DNA of 64,000 nt, taken from positions 372,001 through 436,000 of the forward strand of contig NZ_JANUGY010000006.1 in assembly GCF_024756235.1 (NCBI RefSeq). The letters run 5' to 3'. The translations under genes were made by a program, and so were the position numbers. Of this stretch, positions 37,554-46,773 are shown in pieces; the stretch's first letter is position 1; every line of letters starts with the position of its first letter. Under the pieces are notes generated by a model. That model was not told the DNA's origin. It saw nothing but the letters and a program-made list of their open reading frames with translations, and did no database searches. The stretch comes from Massilia kyonggiensis. Its GTDB lineage: Bacteria > Pseudomonadota > Gammaproteobacteria > Burkholderiales > Burkholderiaceae_D.

Positions 37554-38822
37554 TCATGTTATGGCGTGTTTGTACAACGCCGTCAGGATGCGCTCCTGGA
37601 ACCGCGCCAGTGACGAATACTTGCCCTTGTTGGCAGGCGCGAACGGATCCGTCGACGTACCGCCCACCAGCACGATCATCCCGTTCCGGCGCTTCGGATC
37701 GAACGCGAATACGGACATCAGCCCGTACGCATCGCCCAGATGTCCGACAGCCGGGAAGCCGCCACCTTCGACCAGCCGCGTACTCGTTTCGTCCGGGAAC
37801 TGTTCATTGCCAAGACCCCAGCAGTGAAACAAGCCATCCGACGTGTCGCCGTTGCGGCCGTCATACGTCCATTGGCGGCTGAACATCAAGTCGAGCGTCG
37901 CAGGCTTCAACAGCTGCGGGCCGTGCCCCATCAGCATACGCATCACGACACCCATGTCGCGCGCGCTGATGCGCAGGCCGCCGGTCGGGCTGAACGGCGT
38001 GGCGTTCGTACCGATGACGTAACGGTCGATGGCAACAGGCGGCTTGACGCTGTAGTCATCGGCCTGGGCGATCCACGGACCGGCCGGATCCCACACCTCG
38101 GTGTCGACCGTGCGCTTGCGGTACAGCGTTGCCAGATTGGCCAGCGCCGCGGGCGGAAGTTCTGAAGGGAGATAGCCGGCCTGCAAACCCAGCGGCTCGA
38201 TCAGCAGGCGCCGCATCAAGCGGTCGAAGCGTTCGCCGGTCACGCGTTCCATCACGGTCCCGATCACGCCCCAGCCGAGATTGCAGTACGTGAAGTAAGT
38301 GCCCGGGCCCGCGTTGGCCGCAAACATCCGCGAGTCGATCACATCCTTCAGCGCGACGTCCACGCCCCACGAATAACCCGCATCGTCGCGCAGCGAGGAC
38401 GTGTGCGTGAGCAGGTGGCGTAGGGTAATTGCCTGATCGGGAAAATGCGGATTGCGCAACGTAAAACCGAGGTAGCCGGAGACGTCGGCATCCAGACTGA
38501 CCTTGCCCTTTTCGAGCAAGCGCATCAGCCCGAGGGTCGTCATCATCTTCGAGATCGACGCGATGCGGAACAGCGTATCCGGCCCAACGGGCTTGTCCGG
38601 CAAGCCATCATGCCCGATGAAGCGCCGCCCGAACTGATACGAGTAGCTGACCTGTCCGGCACGCATGGCCAGCACGGACAAGCTTGCCAGCTCGCAGGCC
38701 GGATCCGCAGCGATGGCGGCGAGTTCCCTGTCCAGCCGCCGCGGCGCCGCCGCCAGCAACGGTGCGGTGGCACCAAGCAAGCCCATGCCCAGCAACAAAC
38801 GCCGCACTCTGTTCATCGTCAT
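37554..38822 (-). CDS. Serine beta-lactamase-like (class C / esterase family) hydrolase
   Basis: A 422-residue exported protein of the serine beta-lactamase/DD-peptidase-like family. A signal peptide (MNRVRRLLLGMGLLGATAPL) leads to the SxxK nucleophile ASISK (S89-K92) and the YxN-type FTYCNLGWG. A C-terminal GHLGDAYGLMSVFAF replaces a canonical KTG. The family includes AmpC, D-aminopeptidases and esterases; substrate is uncertain, and a peptide of the cell wall is a fair guess given neighbours. Divergent from murQ. Confidence 0.85.
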   Translation of the reverse strand: MTMNRVRRLLLGMGLLGATAPLLAAAPRRLDRELAAIAADPACELASLSVLAMRAGQVSYSYQFGRRFIGHDGLPDKPVGPDTLFRIASISKMMTTLGLMRLLEKGKVSLDADVSGYLGFTLRNPHFPDQAITLRHLLTHTSSLRDDAGYSWGVDVALKDVIDSRMFAANAGPGTYFTYCNLGWGVIGTVMERVTGERFDRLMRRLLIEPLGLQAGYLPSELPPAALANLATLYRKRTVDTEVWDPAGPWIAQADDYSVKPPVAIDRYVIGTNATPFSPTGGLRISARDMGVVMRMLMGHGPQLLKPATLDLMFSRQWTYDGRNGDTSDGLFHCWGLGNEQFPDETSTRLVEGGGFPAVGHLGDAYGLMSVFAFDPKRRNGMIVLVGGTSTDPFAPANKGKYSSLARFQERILTALYKHAIT

Positions 38823-38997
38823 CCCCGTATCCTCGATATACAGGCGAGAATACGGACTCGGCCCTCATCGGGCAAATGCAGCGATGTCAATCCAGCATAA
38901 CTTTTCGGAATGACAACGGCCGATCCTTTCATGACAGCCCCGGCGGCATTGGTATTACACTGGTCATGTCCGCACATCCGAGTCGAACAACAACGCG

Positions 38998-39879
38998 ATG
39001 CTGAACACCGAAACCCCCGCCCCGCAACACGCCTCCCTCGATCAATATCCCACCGCCGAGCTGGTGAATGTACTCGTCGACGATCAGTACAAGGCCGTCG
39101 ATGCCGTCCGCGCCGCCGCGCCGCGCATCGCCGCGGCCGTCACCGCCGCGCTGCCCCGGATGGAGCGGGGCGGACGTCTCGTGTACGTGGGTGCCGGGAC
39201 GTCCGGCCGGCTGGGCGTGCTGGACAGCGTCGAGCTGTATCCGACCTTCTCCTGGCCGCACGAGCGCGCTGTCGCGCTGCTGGCGGGCGGAACGGATGCG
39301 ATGTTCGTCGCCGTCGAAGGCGCCGAGGACGATGTGGACCAGGGCGCAGCCGATATCCGCAATGCGAACGTGGGACCGGACGACGTCGTGCTGGCCATCG
39401 CCGCATCGGGCGCGACGCCGTACGTGCTGGGCGCCCTGCGCGCCGCGCGCGCGGCCGGGGCGCTGACGATCGGCTTCGCCAACAATCCGGAGGCGCCCGT
39501 CACCGGCGAGGCCGAGATCGGCGTCACCCTGGACACGGGCCCGGAAGCCATCTCCGGCAGCACGCGTCTGAAAGCGGGCACGTCGCAGAAGATCGCGTTG
39601 AACACCTTCTCCAGCGCCTTGATGGTGCGTTTGAACAAGGTTTATGGCAACCTGATGGTAGACTTGAAGGCGACCAATGCCAAGCTGGTCCGCCGTGCCA
39701 TCCGCCTGACGTCGTTCGCGACCGGGGCCGATGAAGAGGCGGCCCGCGCGGTGCTGGCGCAGTGCGACTTCCATGTCAAGGTCGCGATCGTGGCCTTGTC
39801 CAAGAACATCCCTGTCGAGCAGGCGCGTGCCCTGCTGGAGAGCGCGCGCGGCAGCGTGCGCGCCGCCCTGGCCGGCTGA
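38998..39879 (+). CDS. murQ: N-acetylmuramic acid 6-phosphate etherase
   Basis: MurQ cleaves the lactyl ether of MurNAc-6-P, giving GlcNAc-6-P and D-lactate. The 293-residue SIS-domain enzyme shows RLVYVGAGTSGRLGVLD (about 60-76), AVEGAEDD, IAASGATPYVLGALR, GFANNPEAPV and TRLKAGTSQKIALNT. It starts an eight-gene plus-strand run (murQ to the VanX-like gene) with overlapping or closely spaced frames, so the etherase is embedded in a muropeptide recycling operon. No AnmK or MurP is present; the downstream BadF-type kinase may supply MurNAc-6-P. Confidence 0.97.
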   Translation: MLNTETPAPQHASLDQYPTAELVNVLVDDQYKAVDAVRAAAPRIAAAVTAALPRMERGGRLVYVGAGTSGRLGVLDSVELYPTFSWPHERAVALLAGGTDAMFVAVEGAEDDVDQGAADIRNANVGPDDVVLAIAASGATPYVLGALRAARAAGALTIGFANNPEAPVTGEAEIGVTLDTGPEAISGSTRLKAGTSQKIALNTFSSALMVRLNKVYGNLMVDLKATNAKLVRRAIRLTSFATGADEEAARAVLAQCDFHVKVAIVALSKNIPVEQARALLESARGSVRAALAG

Positions 39880-39927
39880 CGCGGCGCGGGCGCTCCGGTA
39901 CCGCCCGCCGGCCGACGACGAAAGAAC

Positions 39928-41193
39928 ATGCAGACTACGCAATCCAAGAACCCGTGGCTGTGGGTGCCCTCGTTGTATTTCGGCCAGGCCATCCCCTACA
40001 TCGTCGCCAACAGCCTGTCCGTCATCATGTACAAGGACATGGGGCTGTCCAATACCGATATCGCGTTTTATACGAGCCTGTTGTATCTCCCTTGGGTGAT
40101 CAAGCCCTTGTGGTCGCCGGTGGTGGACCTGTTCGGCACCAAGCGCGGTTGGACGGTGTCTCTGCAACTGGTGCTGGCCGCCGCGCTGGGGGCCGTCGGC
40201 GGGACGCTCCACTTGCCGTCGTTCTTCATGATCAGCCTGGCCGTCATGTGGGTGATGGCATTCGCGTCCGCCACGCACGACATATCCGCCGACGGCTTTT
40301 ACATGCTGGGTCTGCGCCAGCAACAGCAGGCCGCGTATGTCGGCGTGCGCTCGACGTTTTATCGGCTGGCGACCCTCGCCGCGCAGGGACCGCTCGTGAT
40401 CCTGGCCGGCCATCTGTCGACATCGCTGGGCGACGTGCACCAGGCGTGGAGCATCGTGTTCTTCGTGCTGTGCGGGCTGTTCTTCGCGCTCTGCGCATGG
40501 CACCAGGCCGTGCTGCCCCGGCCGGACACCGATCACAAGGCCGCCGAGGGTACCAATCCGCTCGCCAGCTTCTTCGCCACGTTCGCCAGCTTCTTCCGCA
40601 AGCGCGACATCTGGCTGATCCTCGGCTTTATTTTGACGTTCCGCCTGGGCGAGTCGCAGCTGTTGAAGCTCGTCGCGCCATTTTTGAAGGATCCGGTGAG
40701 CGCGGGCGGCCTGGGCCTCACGACCGAGCAGTATGGCACCGCGTACGGCACCATCGGCATCATCGCGCTGACCATCGGTGGCCTGTTCGGCGGTTACCTC
40801 ATCTCGCGCCTGGGCCTGAAACGCTGCCTGTGGCTCATGGTGTGCGCCGTGCACCTGCCGGACCTCGTGTTCGTGTACCTGTCGTCCGCGCAGCCGCAGA
40901 ACTTCGGCGTCATCTGCGGCTTCCTCGCCATCGAGCAGTTCGGCTACGGCTTCGGTTTCACCGCCATGCTGATGTACATGATCATGGTGTCGGAAGGCCC
41001 GTACAAGACGGCGCATTACGCGATCTGCACGGGCCTGATGGCGCTCGGCATGATGGTGCCCGGCATGTGGAGCGGCAAGCTGCAGGAGATGATCGGCTAC
41101 CAGCACTTCTTCATCTGGACCTGCCTCGCGACGATTCCCGCGTTCGCGATGGCGGCATTGGTGAAAATCGATCCGGAGTTCGGCAAGAAGTGA
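39928..41193 (+). CDS. ampG: AmpG-like muropeptide permease (MFS)
   Basis: A 421-residue transporter with about 12 transmembrane segments. The N-terminus PSLYFGQAIPYIVANSLSVI and the MYKDMGLSNTDIAFYTSLLY-LPWVIKPLWSPVVD region are AmpG-like. AmpG imports GlcNAc-anhydroMurNAc peptides from the periplasm with the proton gradient. The gene lies directly after murQ (48 bp) and its stop overlaps the next start. It is shorter than E. coli AmpG at the C-terminus, as in other non-enteric members. Confidence 0.9.
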   Translation: MQTTQSKNPWLWVPSLYFGQAIPYIVANSLSVIMYKDMGLSNTDIAFYTSLLYLPWVIKPLWSPVVDLFGTKRGWTVSLQLVLAAALGAVGGTLHLPSFFMISLAVMWVMAFASATHDISADGFYMLGLRQQQQAAYVGVRSTFYRLATLAAQGPLVILAGHLSTSLGDVHQAWSIVFFVLCGLFFALCAWHQAVLPRPDTDHKAAEGTNPLASFFATFASFFRKRDIWLILGFILTFRLGESQLLKLVAPFLKDPVSAGGLGLTTEQYGTAYGTIGIIALTIGGLFGGYLISRLGLKRCLWLMVCAVHLPDLVFVYLSSAQPQNFGVICGFLAIEQFGYGFGFTAMLMYMIMVSEGPYKTAHYAICTGLMALGMMVPGMWSGKLQEMIGYQHFFIWTCLATIPAFAMAALVKIDPEFGKK

Positions 41194-42326
41194 ACAATCA
41201 CCGCCTCGTGTCGCTCGACGCCTTCCGCGGCTTCACGATTGCCGCGATGGTGCTGGTGAATAATCCGGGCGACTGGGGCCATCTGTACGGACCGCTGGAA
41301 CACGCGAAGTGGAACGGCTGGACGTTCACCGACTGCATCTTCCCGTTCTTCCTGTTCATCGGCGGCGTGGCGATGGCCTTGTCGCTGGGGCGCCTCGCCG
41401 CAGCCGGTGCCGACAGGCCGCGGCTGCTCGCCAAGCTGGCGAAGCGCGCCATGCTGATCTTCCTGATCGGCTTCCTGCTGAACTTCATGCCGTATTTCAA
41501 TATCGAGAAAGTGCGCATCCCCGGCGTGCTGCAGCGGATCGCGCTGTGCACCCTGCTGGCCGCACCCATCGTCGTGTATTGCGGCTGGCGGGCGCAACTG
41601 GCTGTCATCGCGGGCGTGCTGGCGCTGTACAGCGTGCTGATGCTCTACGTGCCCGTGCCGGGCATCGGCGCCGGCGTGCTGGAGCCCGGGCAGGACTTCG
41701 GCGCGTGGGTCGACCGCACGCTGCTGGGCAATCACCTGTGGGTGCAGTCGAAGACGTGGGATCCGGAAGGCATCGTGTCCACGTTGCCCGCGCTGTGCAG
41801 CCAGCTGTTCGGCGTGCTGGCCGGGCGCTGGCTGGCGTCGAGCGTGGACCGCACGCGCCAGGTGGGGGGATTGATCGTCGCCGGCATCGCGTGCGTCGCG
41901 ATTGGGATGTTTCTCGATATCATCCTCATGCCGATCAACAAGAGCCTGTGGACACCGTCCTACTGCTTCCTGATGACCGGCCTGGCCTGCCTGGCATTTG
42001 CCGCGTTCTACTGGCCGCTTGACGTCAGCCCGTCCGCGCGCGTACGTACGCTGGCGGCGCGCTGGACGCATCCGTTCGTCATCTACGGCATGAATGCACT
42101 GTTCATCTTTGCGTTTTCCGGATTTGTCGCGAAAATGCTGGGCTATGTAAAATTCGCGCAGCCGGACGGCAGCCTGCACACGTTGGGACAGGTGTTGTAC
42201 GCGCCGATCGCCGCGTTGCCGATCGGCGCCGTCAATACGTCGCTGCTGCATGCCATGTTGTTCGATGCGTGCATGTTCCTCGTCGCGTGGGGCATGTGGC
42301 GCAAACGGTGGTTCGTCAAAGTCTAG
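41190..42326 (+). CDS. nagX: NagX/HGSNAT-like membrane acyltransferase (DUF5009)
   Basis: A 378-residue polytopic protein with about 10 membrane segments. The N-terminus NNHRLVSLDAFRGFTIAAMV and CIFPFFLFIGGVAMALSLGR are typical of the heparan-alpha-glucosaminide N-acetyltransferase-like family, which includes the bacterial NagX of GlcNAc operons. The start is GTG at 41190, overlapping the transporter stop (GTGA). Its biochemical role is not settled; acetylation of an amino sugar is inferred from the human homologue. Placement between transporter and hydrolase genes favours a cell-wall sugar substrate. Confidence 0.88.
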   Translation: MNNHRLVSLDAFRGFTIAAMVLVNNPGDWGHLYGPLEHAKWNGWTFTDCIFPFFLFIGGVAMALSLGRLAAAGADRPRLLAKLAKRAMLIFLIGFLLNFMPYFNIEKVRIPGVLQRIALCTLLAAPIVVYCGWRAQLAVIAGVLALYSVLMLYVPVPGIGAGVLEPGQDFGAWVDRTLLGNHLWVQSKTWDPEGIVSTLPALCSQLFGVLAGRWLASSVDRTRQVGGLIVAGIACVAIGMFLDIILMPINKSLWTPSYCFLMTGLACLAFAAFYWPLDVSPSARVRTLAARWTHPFVIYGMNALFIFAFSGFVAKMLGYVKFAQPDGSLHTLGQVLYAPIAALPIGAVNTSLLHAMLFDACMFLVAWGMWRKRWFVKV

Positions 42327-42335
42327 GAGTTGGTG

Positions 42336-43919
42336 TTGCAACCTGATCAAAAACGACGCGCATTCGCGTTCGCGGGAGTCGCCGGTGCGCTGGCGATGGG
42401 AGGCCTCATGTCGGGCTGCAGTTCGACGCCCCCGCTGGTGAGCAACATACCTGCCGGCGACCAGCCGCCGCCTGCCCCCCGCGAATTCCGTGCCGCGTGG
42501 GTATCGACCGTCGCCAACATCGACTGGCCCAGCAAGCCGAACCTCTCCGCCGAGAAGCAGCAGGCCGAAGCCATCGCCATCCTCGACCGCGCCAAGGCGC
42601 TGAACCTGAATGCCATCGTGCTGCAGGTGCGCCCGTCCGCGGACGCCATCTACCCGTCCAAGCTGGAGCCGTGGTCGGAATACCTGACGGGCCTGCAGGG
42701 CCAGGCGCCGCAGCCGTGGTACGACCCGCTGAAATTCTGGGTCACGCAGGCGCACGCGCGCGGACTCGAGCTGCACGCGTGGTTCAACCCGTACCGCGCC
42801 CGTCACAACGGCGCCCGCTCGCCGGCCGCGGCTAACCACATCACGCGCACGAATCCGGCCGCCGTCAAGACCTACGGTAAATACCAGTGGATGGATCCGG
42901 GCGAGGAAGCCGCCGTCAAGCAGACGCTGGACGTCGTACTCGACGTCGTTCGCCGCTACGACATCGACGGCGTCCACATCGACGATTATTTTTATCCGTA
43001 CCCGATCGAGGCGACTGGAGCGGAGGCTGCGGCACTGGACGGAAAGACCGCGAAAGTGGAGCTGGACTTCCCGGACGAACCCGCGTGGCAGCGCTACGTG
43101 GCCGGGGGCGGACGGCTCGATCGCGCGTCGTGGCGGCGCCAGAACGTCAACCGCCTGATCGAGGCCATGTACGAAGGTATCCACCGCGAGAAGAGCTGGG
43201 TGCGCTTCGGCATCAGCCCGTTCGGCCTGGGCCGGCCGGACCGCCGCCCGCGCGGCATCGTCGGCTTTTCGCAGTACGATAAATTGTATGCGGACGCCGA
43301 GACGTGGCTGCAGAACGGCTGGCTCGATTATTTCTCGCCGCAGTTGTACTGGGGCATCCGCCAGCCGGGCCAGGCGTATGACGTGCTGCTGGATTACTGG
43401 CTGACGCAGAACCCGAAAGGCCGCCACGTGTGGCCGGGCCTGTTCACGAGCCGCATCGGCGCGCCGACGAAGGATTATCCGCCGCAGGAAATCCTCGAGC
43501 AGATCGACCACACGCGGGCGCGTCCGAACGCGGGCGGCCACGTGCACTTCAGCATGGCGCCGCTGATGGAAAACCGCAAAGGCATCAGCGACCAGCTGCG
43601 CACCGTATCGTATCCGGGCCCCGCGCTCGTGCCCGCCACGCCGTGGCTCGGCAACGAAGCACCGGGCGTGCCATCCGTCGCGGCCGTGCGCAAGGGCCCG
43701 TCCGTGTATCTGAAACTCGTGGCCGGCAAGGCCAACGCGATGTACGCGATCTGGTCGCGCTTCGGCAACCAGTGGCGCTTCGCCGTGGCGCCCGCGTCGC
43801 GCGTGGACTGGGCCGTGCCGGACGATGCGAAGCTGGGCGCGGCGGATGCCATCGTCGTCAGCGCCGTCGACCGGTTGGGCAATGAAAGTCCCAGAATCGA
43901 AGCGTGGCGCAAGGCATAA
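42336..43919 (+). CDS. Family-10-like glycosyl hydrolase lipoprotein (GHL10/DUF187)
   Basis: A 527-residue predicted lipoprotein: a hydrophobic signal ending GLMSGCSS (lipobox LMSGC near residue 30). The GHL10 barrel shows PREFRAAWVSTVANIDWPS, LNAIVLQVRPSADAIYPS, DIDGVHIDDYFYPYP and VGFSQYDKLYADAETWLQNG. Relatives such as E. coli DigH cleave denuded peptidoglycan glycans, which fits the neighbours. The start is taken at TTG 42336 because AGGAG lies 6 nt upstream; GTG 42333 is an alternative. The downstream end carries a fibronectin-like tail. Confidence 0.9.
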   Translation: MQPDQKRRAFAFAGVAGALAMGGLMSGCSSTPPLVSNIPAGDQPPPAPREFRAAWVSTVANIDWPSKPNLSAEKQQAEAIAILDRAKALNLNAIVLQVRPSADAIYPSKLEPWSEYLTGLQGQAPQPWYDPLKFWVTQAHARGLELHAWFNPYRARHNGARSPAAANHITRTNPAAVKTYGKYQWMDPGEEAAVKQTLDVVLDVVRRYDIDGVHIDDYFYPYPIEATGAEAAALDGKTAKVELDFPDEPAWQRYVAGGGRLDRASWRRQNVNRLIEAMYEGIHREKSWVRFGISPFGLGRPDRRPRGIVGFSQYDKLYADAETWLQNGWLDYFSPQLYWGIRQPGQAYDVLLDYWLTQNPKGRHVWPGLFTSRIGAPTKDYPPQEILEQIDHTRARPNAGGHVHFSMAPLMENRKGISDQLRTVSYPGPALVPATPWLGNEAPGVPSVAAVRKGPSVYLKLVAGKANAMYAIWSRFGNQWRFAVAPASRVDWAVPDDAKLGAADAIVVSAVDRLGNESPRIEAWRKA

Positions 43920-43992
43920 CCTTGGCTCATGCATCGCACGCCACCATTCATTCGCCCGATGAGCGCCTGACGGCGTACACTGGCGGACGATC

Positions 43993-44949
43993 ATGATCGA
44001 TTCGCAACCCGAACCTATACCGCCGAGCCCGGCTGGCAGCCTGGGACTCGGCATCGACGCCGGCGGCACCGAGACACGCTGGGCCCTTGCCGCGCCCGGC
44101 GGCGCCATCGTGGCCGAGGGCCGCGTCGCCGGCCTGTCCGCCCTGCAGATGGGCACGCCGCAAGGACGCGACGCCGTCCGCGCCACCTTCGCCCAACTGG
44201 CGACGCAAGCCCTCGTGCACGGCGTGCCGGGCAAAGTGGAAGCCGGCCTGACGGGCTTCGGCGGCGACAGCGAACTGCTGCAGCGCTGGCTCGCGGAAGA
44301 ACTGCATCTCGACCCGGCCCGCATCCACTTCTGCAGCGACATGGAAATCGCCTACCGCGCCAGCTTCGCGCCGGGAGATGGTTATCTCGTGTACGCGGGC
44401 ACGGGCTCCATCGGCGCCTTCGTCGATGCGCACGGCCAGTTCCACCGCGCGGGCGGACGCGGCGTCGTGCTGGACGATGGCGGCGGCGGCTTCTGGATCG
44501 CCAGGGAAGCGCTGCGCCACATCTGGCGCCTGGAAGACGAGCGGCCCGGCAGCTGGGAACAATCGCCGCTGGCGCAGGCCGTGTTCGACTACGTCGGCGG
44601 CGCCGACTGGGCATACTCGCGCCAGTTCATCTATGGCCAGGAACGGGGCGCCGTCGGCAAGCTGGCGCTCGCGGTGGCCGCGACGGCGAACCGCGATCCG
44701 GTCGCCGCCGACATCCTGCGCGCGGCCGGCCGCGAACTCGCACGCCTCGCGCTGGCGCTGACGGGGCGCTTCGGACCGCGTCCGGTCGCCGTGTCCGGAC
44801 GGGCCGCGGAGCTGCATCCGCTCATCGTCGACACGATGCGAACAAGCGTGCCCGGCATCGCGTTGACCCAGACCCCGGGCCAGGCCCATCACGCGGCGGC
44901 GCGCATGGCGCTCGCCGCCGATCCACCCAACCCCACGACATCGACATGA
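43993..44949 (+). CDS. BadF/BadG-type amino-sugar kinase (GlcNAc/MurNAc kinase candidate)
   Basis: A 318-residue ASKHA ATPase. The phosphate-1 loop GLGIDAGGTETRWALA (about 18-33), an AGLTGFGGDSELL core, phosphate-2 region YAGTGSIGAFVD and DDGGGGFWIAREALR are BadF/BadG features. Family members phosphorylate GlcNAc; clostridial MurK also phosphorylates MurNAc. In an operon with murQ and without AnmK or MurP, a MurNAc kinase role is attractive and would supply MurQ substrate. It overlaps the next gene by 4 nt. Confidence 0.85.
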   Translation: MIDSQPEPIPPSPAGSLGLGIDAGGTETRWALAAPGGAIVAEGRVAGLSALQMGTPQGRDAVRATFAQLATQALVHGVPGKVEAGLTGFGGDSELLQRWLAEELHLDPARIHFCSDMEIAYRASFAPGDGYLVYAGTGSIGAFVDAHGQFHRAGGRGVVLDDGGGGFWIAREALRHIWRLEDERPGSWEQSPLAQAVFDYVGGADWAYSRQFIYGQERGAVGKLALAVAATANRDPVAADILRAAGRELARLALALTGRFGPRPVAVSGRAAELHPLIVDTMRTSVPGIALTQTPGQAHHAAARMALAADPPNPTTST

Positions 44950-45863
44950 AGACACTCGTCGCGACCCTGCTCCTCGCCCTGCTGGCCGGCTGCGCCACGC
45001 CGCCGCCCACCGGACCGCAATACGATCACACGTACACGGCCCGTGGCCAGAGCAGCCGCGCGCGCTTCCTCGTGCTGCACTACACCGTCAGCAACCGCGC
45101 GGATTCGATCAAGATCCTGACCCAGCAGGAAGTCAGCGCGCACTACCTCGTCACGGACGATCCCATCCCCGTCATCTACAACCTCGTCGACGAGAAGAAC
45201 GCGGCCTGGCATGCGGGCAATTCGAGCTGGAAGAATTTCACGCAGCTGAACAACAGCTCGATCGGCATCGAGATCGTCAACCCGGGCTGGCAGGATACGC
45301 CGGGTGGCCGCGTCTACGCGCCGTTCCCGCAATCGCAGATCGACGCGCTGATCCCGCTCGTGCGCGACATCGTCACGCGCCACCACATCGCGCCGGAAAA
45401 CGTGCTGGGCCACTCCGACATCGCGCCGCTGCGCAAGCAGGACCCGGGTCCGATGTTCCCGTGGCGCCAGCTGGCCGCCGCGGGCCTCGTCGCGTGGCCG
45501 GATGCGAACCGCGTCGCGATGCTCGTGCCGATCTTCCAGGTCCAGCTGCCGGACATCGCGTGGTACCAGAAGAAGCTGGCGACGTGGGGCTATGGCCTCG
45601 TGCAGTCGGGCGTGCTCGACGAGCAGACGCGCACCGTGCTGTCGGCATTCCAGATGAAATACCGTCCGGCCAATATCGACGGCAACCCGGACGTCGAGAC
45701 GGCCGCGCTGCTGGAAGCGCTGACGAATCCGACCGGTCCGCTGCCGCAGCCGCTGCCGGCGCCCGTGATCACGGCGCCTGTCGTCATTCCGGAGGCGACG
45801 CCGGTGCCGCCTGCGCCTCCGGAACCGTCGCAGCCGGTGCCGCCGGCACCTGTGCAGCAGTGA
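44946..45863 (+). CDS. amiD: AmiD-like N-acetylmuramoyl-L-alanine amidase lipoprotein
   Basis: A 305-residue lipoprotein (LLAGC lipobox, C16) with an Amidase_2 zinc domain. Zinc ligands are in FLVLHYTVS (H45), GHSDIAPLRKQDPGP (His and Asp), with a catalytic Glu in SIGIEIVN. A peptidoglycan-binding-like helical domain follows (about 195-265), then a Pro-rich tail. It removes stem peptides from MurNAc or anhydroMurNAc on the outer-membrane side. It overlaps the kinase start/stop by 4 nt and is followed by the LysR gene. Confidence 0.95.
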   Translation: MKTLVATLLLALLAGCATPPPTGPQYDHTYTARGQSSRARFLVLHYTVSNRADSIKILTQQEVSAHYLVTDDPIPVIYNLVDEKNAAWHAGNSSWKNFTQLNNSSIGIEIVNPGWQDTPGGRVYAPFPQSQIDALIPLVRDIVTRHHIAPENVLGHSDIAPLRKQDPGPMFPWRQLAAAGLVAWPDANRVAMLVPIFQVQLPDIAWYQKKLATWGYGLVQSGVLDEQTRTVLSAFQMKYRPANIDGNPDVETAALLEALTNPTGPLPQPLPAPVITAPVVIPEATPVPPAPPEPSQPVPPAPVQQ

Positions 45864-45876
45864 TCAGGGATTGACG

Positions 45877-46773
45877 ATGCGCCTGCGCCATATCGAAGTC
45901 TTCCACGCCATCATGCAGGTCGGCACCATCAGCGGCGCCGCGCAGGTCCTGCACATCTCGCAGCCGGCCGTGACGAAAGTCCTGCAGCACGCCGAACTGC
46001 AGCTGGGCATGCCGCTGTTCGAGCGCGTGCGCGGCAAGCTGATTCCGAAGCCGGAAGCGCACCGCCTGTTCGCCGAGACGGAAAAGCTGAACCGCGACCT
46101 GCAGGGCATCCGCCGCCTGGCCGCGAGCCTGAAAAACCGCGCCGAAGAAACCGTGCGGCTCGTGTCGACGCCGACGATCGCCGTCTCCGTGCTGCCCGCC
46201 GCGCTGACCGTGTGGCGCCGCGATTTCGCGCAGACCCGCTGCGAGCTCGCGACGTTCCACACGAGCGAGATCGTGAACGCGCTGCGCCTCGGCGAGGCCG
46301 ACCTGGCCCTGTCGCTGCAGGACCCGCGCCACCCCGGCATCGAAGCGGAGCCGATCGCGCAGGGCGCGCTGATGGTGATGGCGCCGGCCGGCACGTGGAC
46401 GGACGCGGAGTGCGCGCAACCGATCACGCCGTCCGGCCTCAGCGGCGAGTTGATCGGCCTGGCCGACCGCGACCCGCTCGGCGAGATGGTCGTGGCCGCG
46501 TGCGAGGCGCAGGACGTGCACCCCGTCTTCCACACCGTCGTGCAGACGTACCAGATCGCGCGGTCGCTCGTCGAGGCAGGGGCGGGCACGGCCGTGCTCG
46601 ATCCATTCACGGCCGCCTCCGCCGCGCCGGGCAAGGTGCAGTGCCGCCCGTGGGCGCCGACGATCCCCGTCCAGCTGTATTTGCTGACGGCCAGCCACGC
46701 GCCGCTGTCGCACGGCGCCCGCGAACTGGCCATGTGCATCGGCGCCACGGCGCGCAATCTGTTGGATAAATGA
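45877..46773 (+). CDS. LysR family transcriptional regulator of the muropeptide operon
   Basis: A 298-residue LysR protein. The winged helix-turn-helix is in IEVFHAIMQVGTISGAAQVL and ISQPAVTKVLQHAELQLG, with an effector-binding domain after residue 90. CAGGGA lies 6 nt before the chosen ATG (45877); a TTG at 45871 is an alternative. It is the seventh gene of the murQ-to-VanX run and overlaps the next gene by 4 nt, so it is probably expressed from the operon it may regulate. A muropeptide or amino-sugar ligand is inferred. Confidence 0.92.
   Translation: MRLRHIEVFHAIMQVGTISGAAQVLHISQPAVTKVLQHAELQLGMPLFERVRGKLIPKPEAHRLFAETEKLNRDLQGIRRLAASLKNRAEETVRLVSTPTIAVSVLPAALTVWRRDFAQTRCELATFHTSEIVNALRLGEADLALSLQDPRHPGIEAEPIAQGALMVMAPAGTWTDAECAQPITPSGLSGELIGLADRDPLGEMVVAACEAQDVHPVFHTVVQTYQIARSLVEAGAGTAVLDPFTAASAAPGKVQCRPWAPTIPVQLYLLTASHAPLSHGARELAMCIGATARNLLDK

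Noticed and set aside
41097..44342. 1081-residue open frame on the minus strand across the murQ operon
   Set aside because: It is antisense to three well-supported genes, is rich in Arg/His/Ala/Gln as expected from the complement of high-GC codons, and has no domain or ribosome site.
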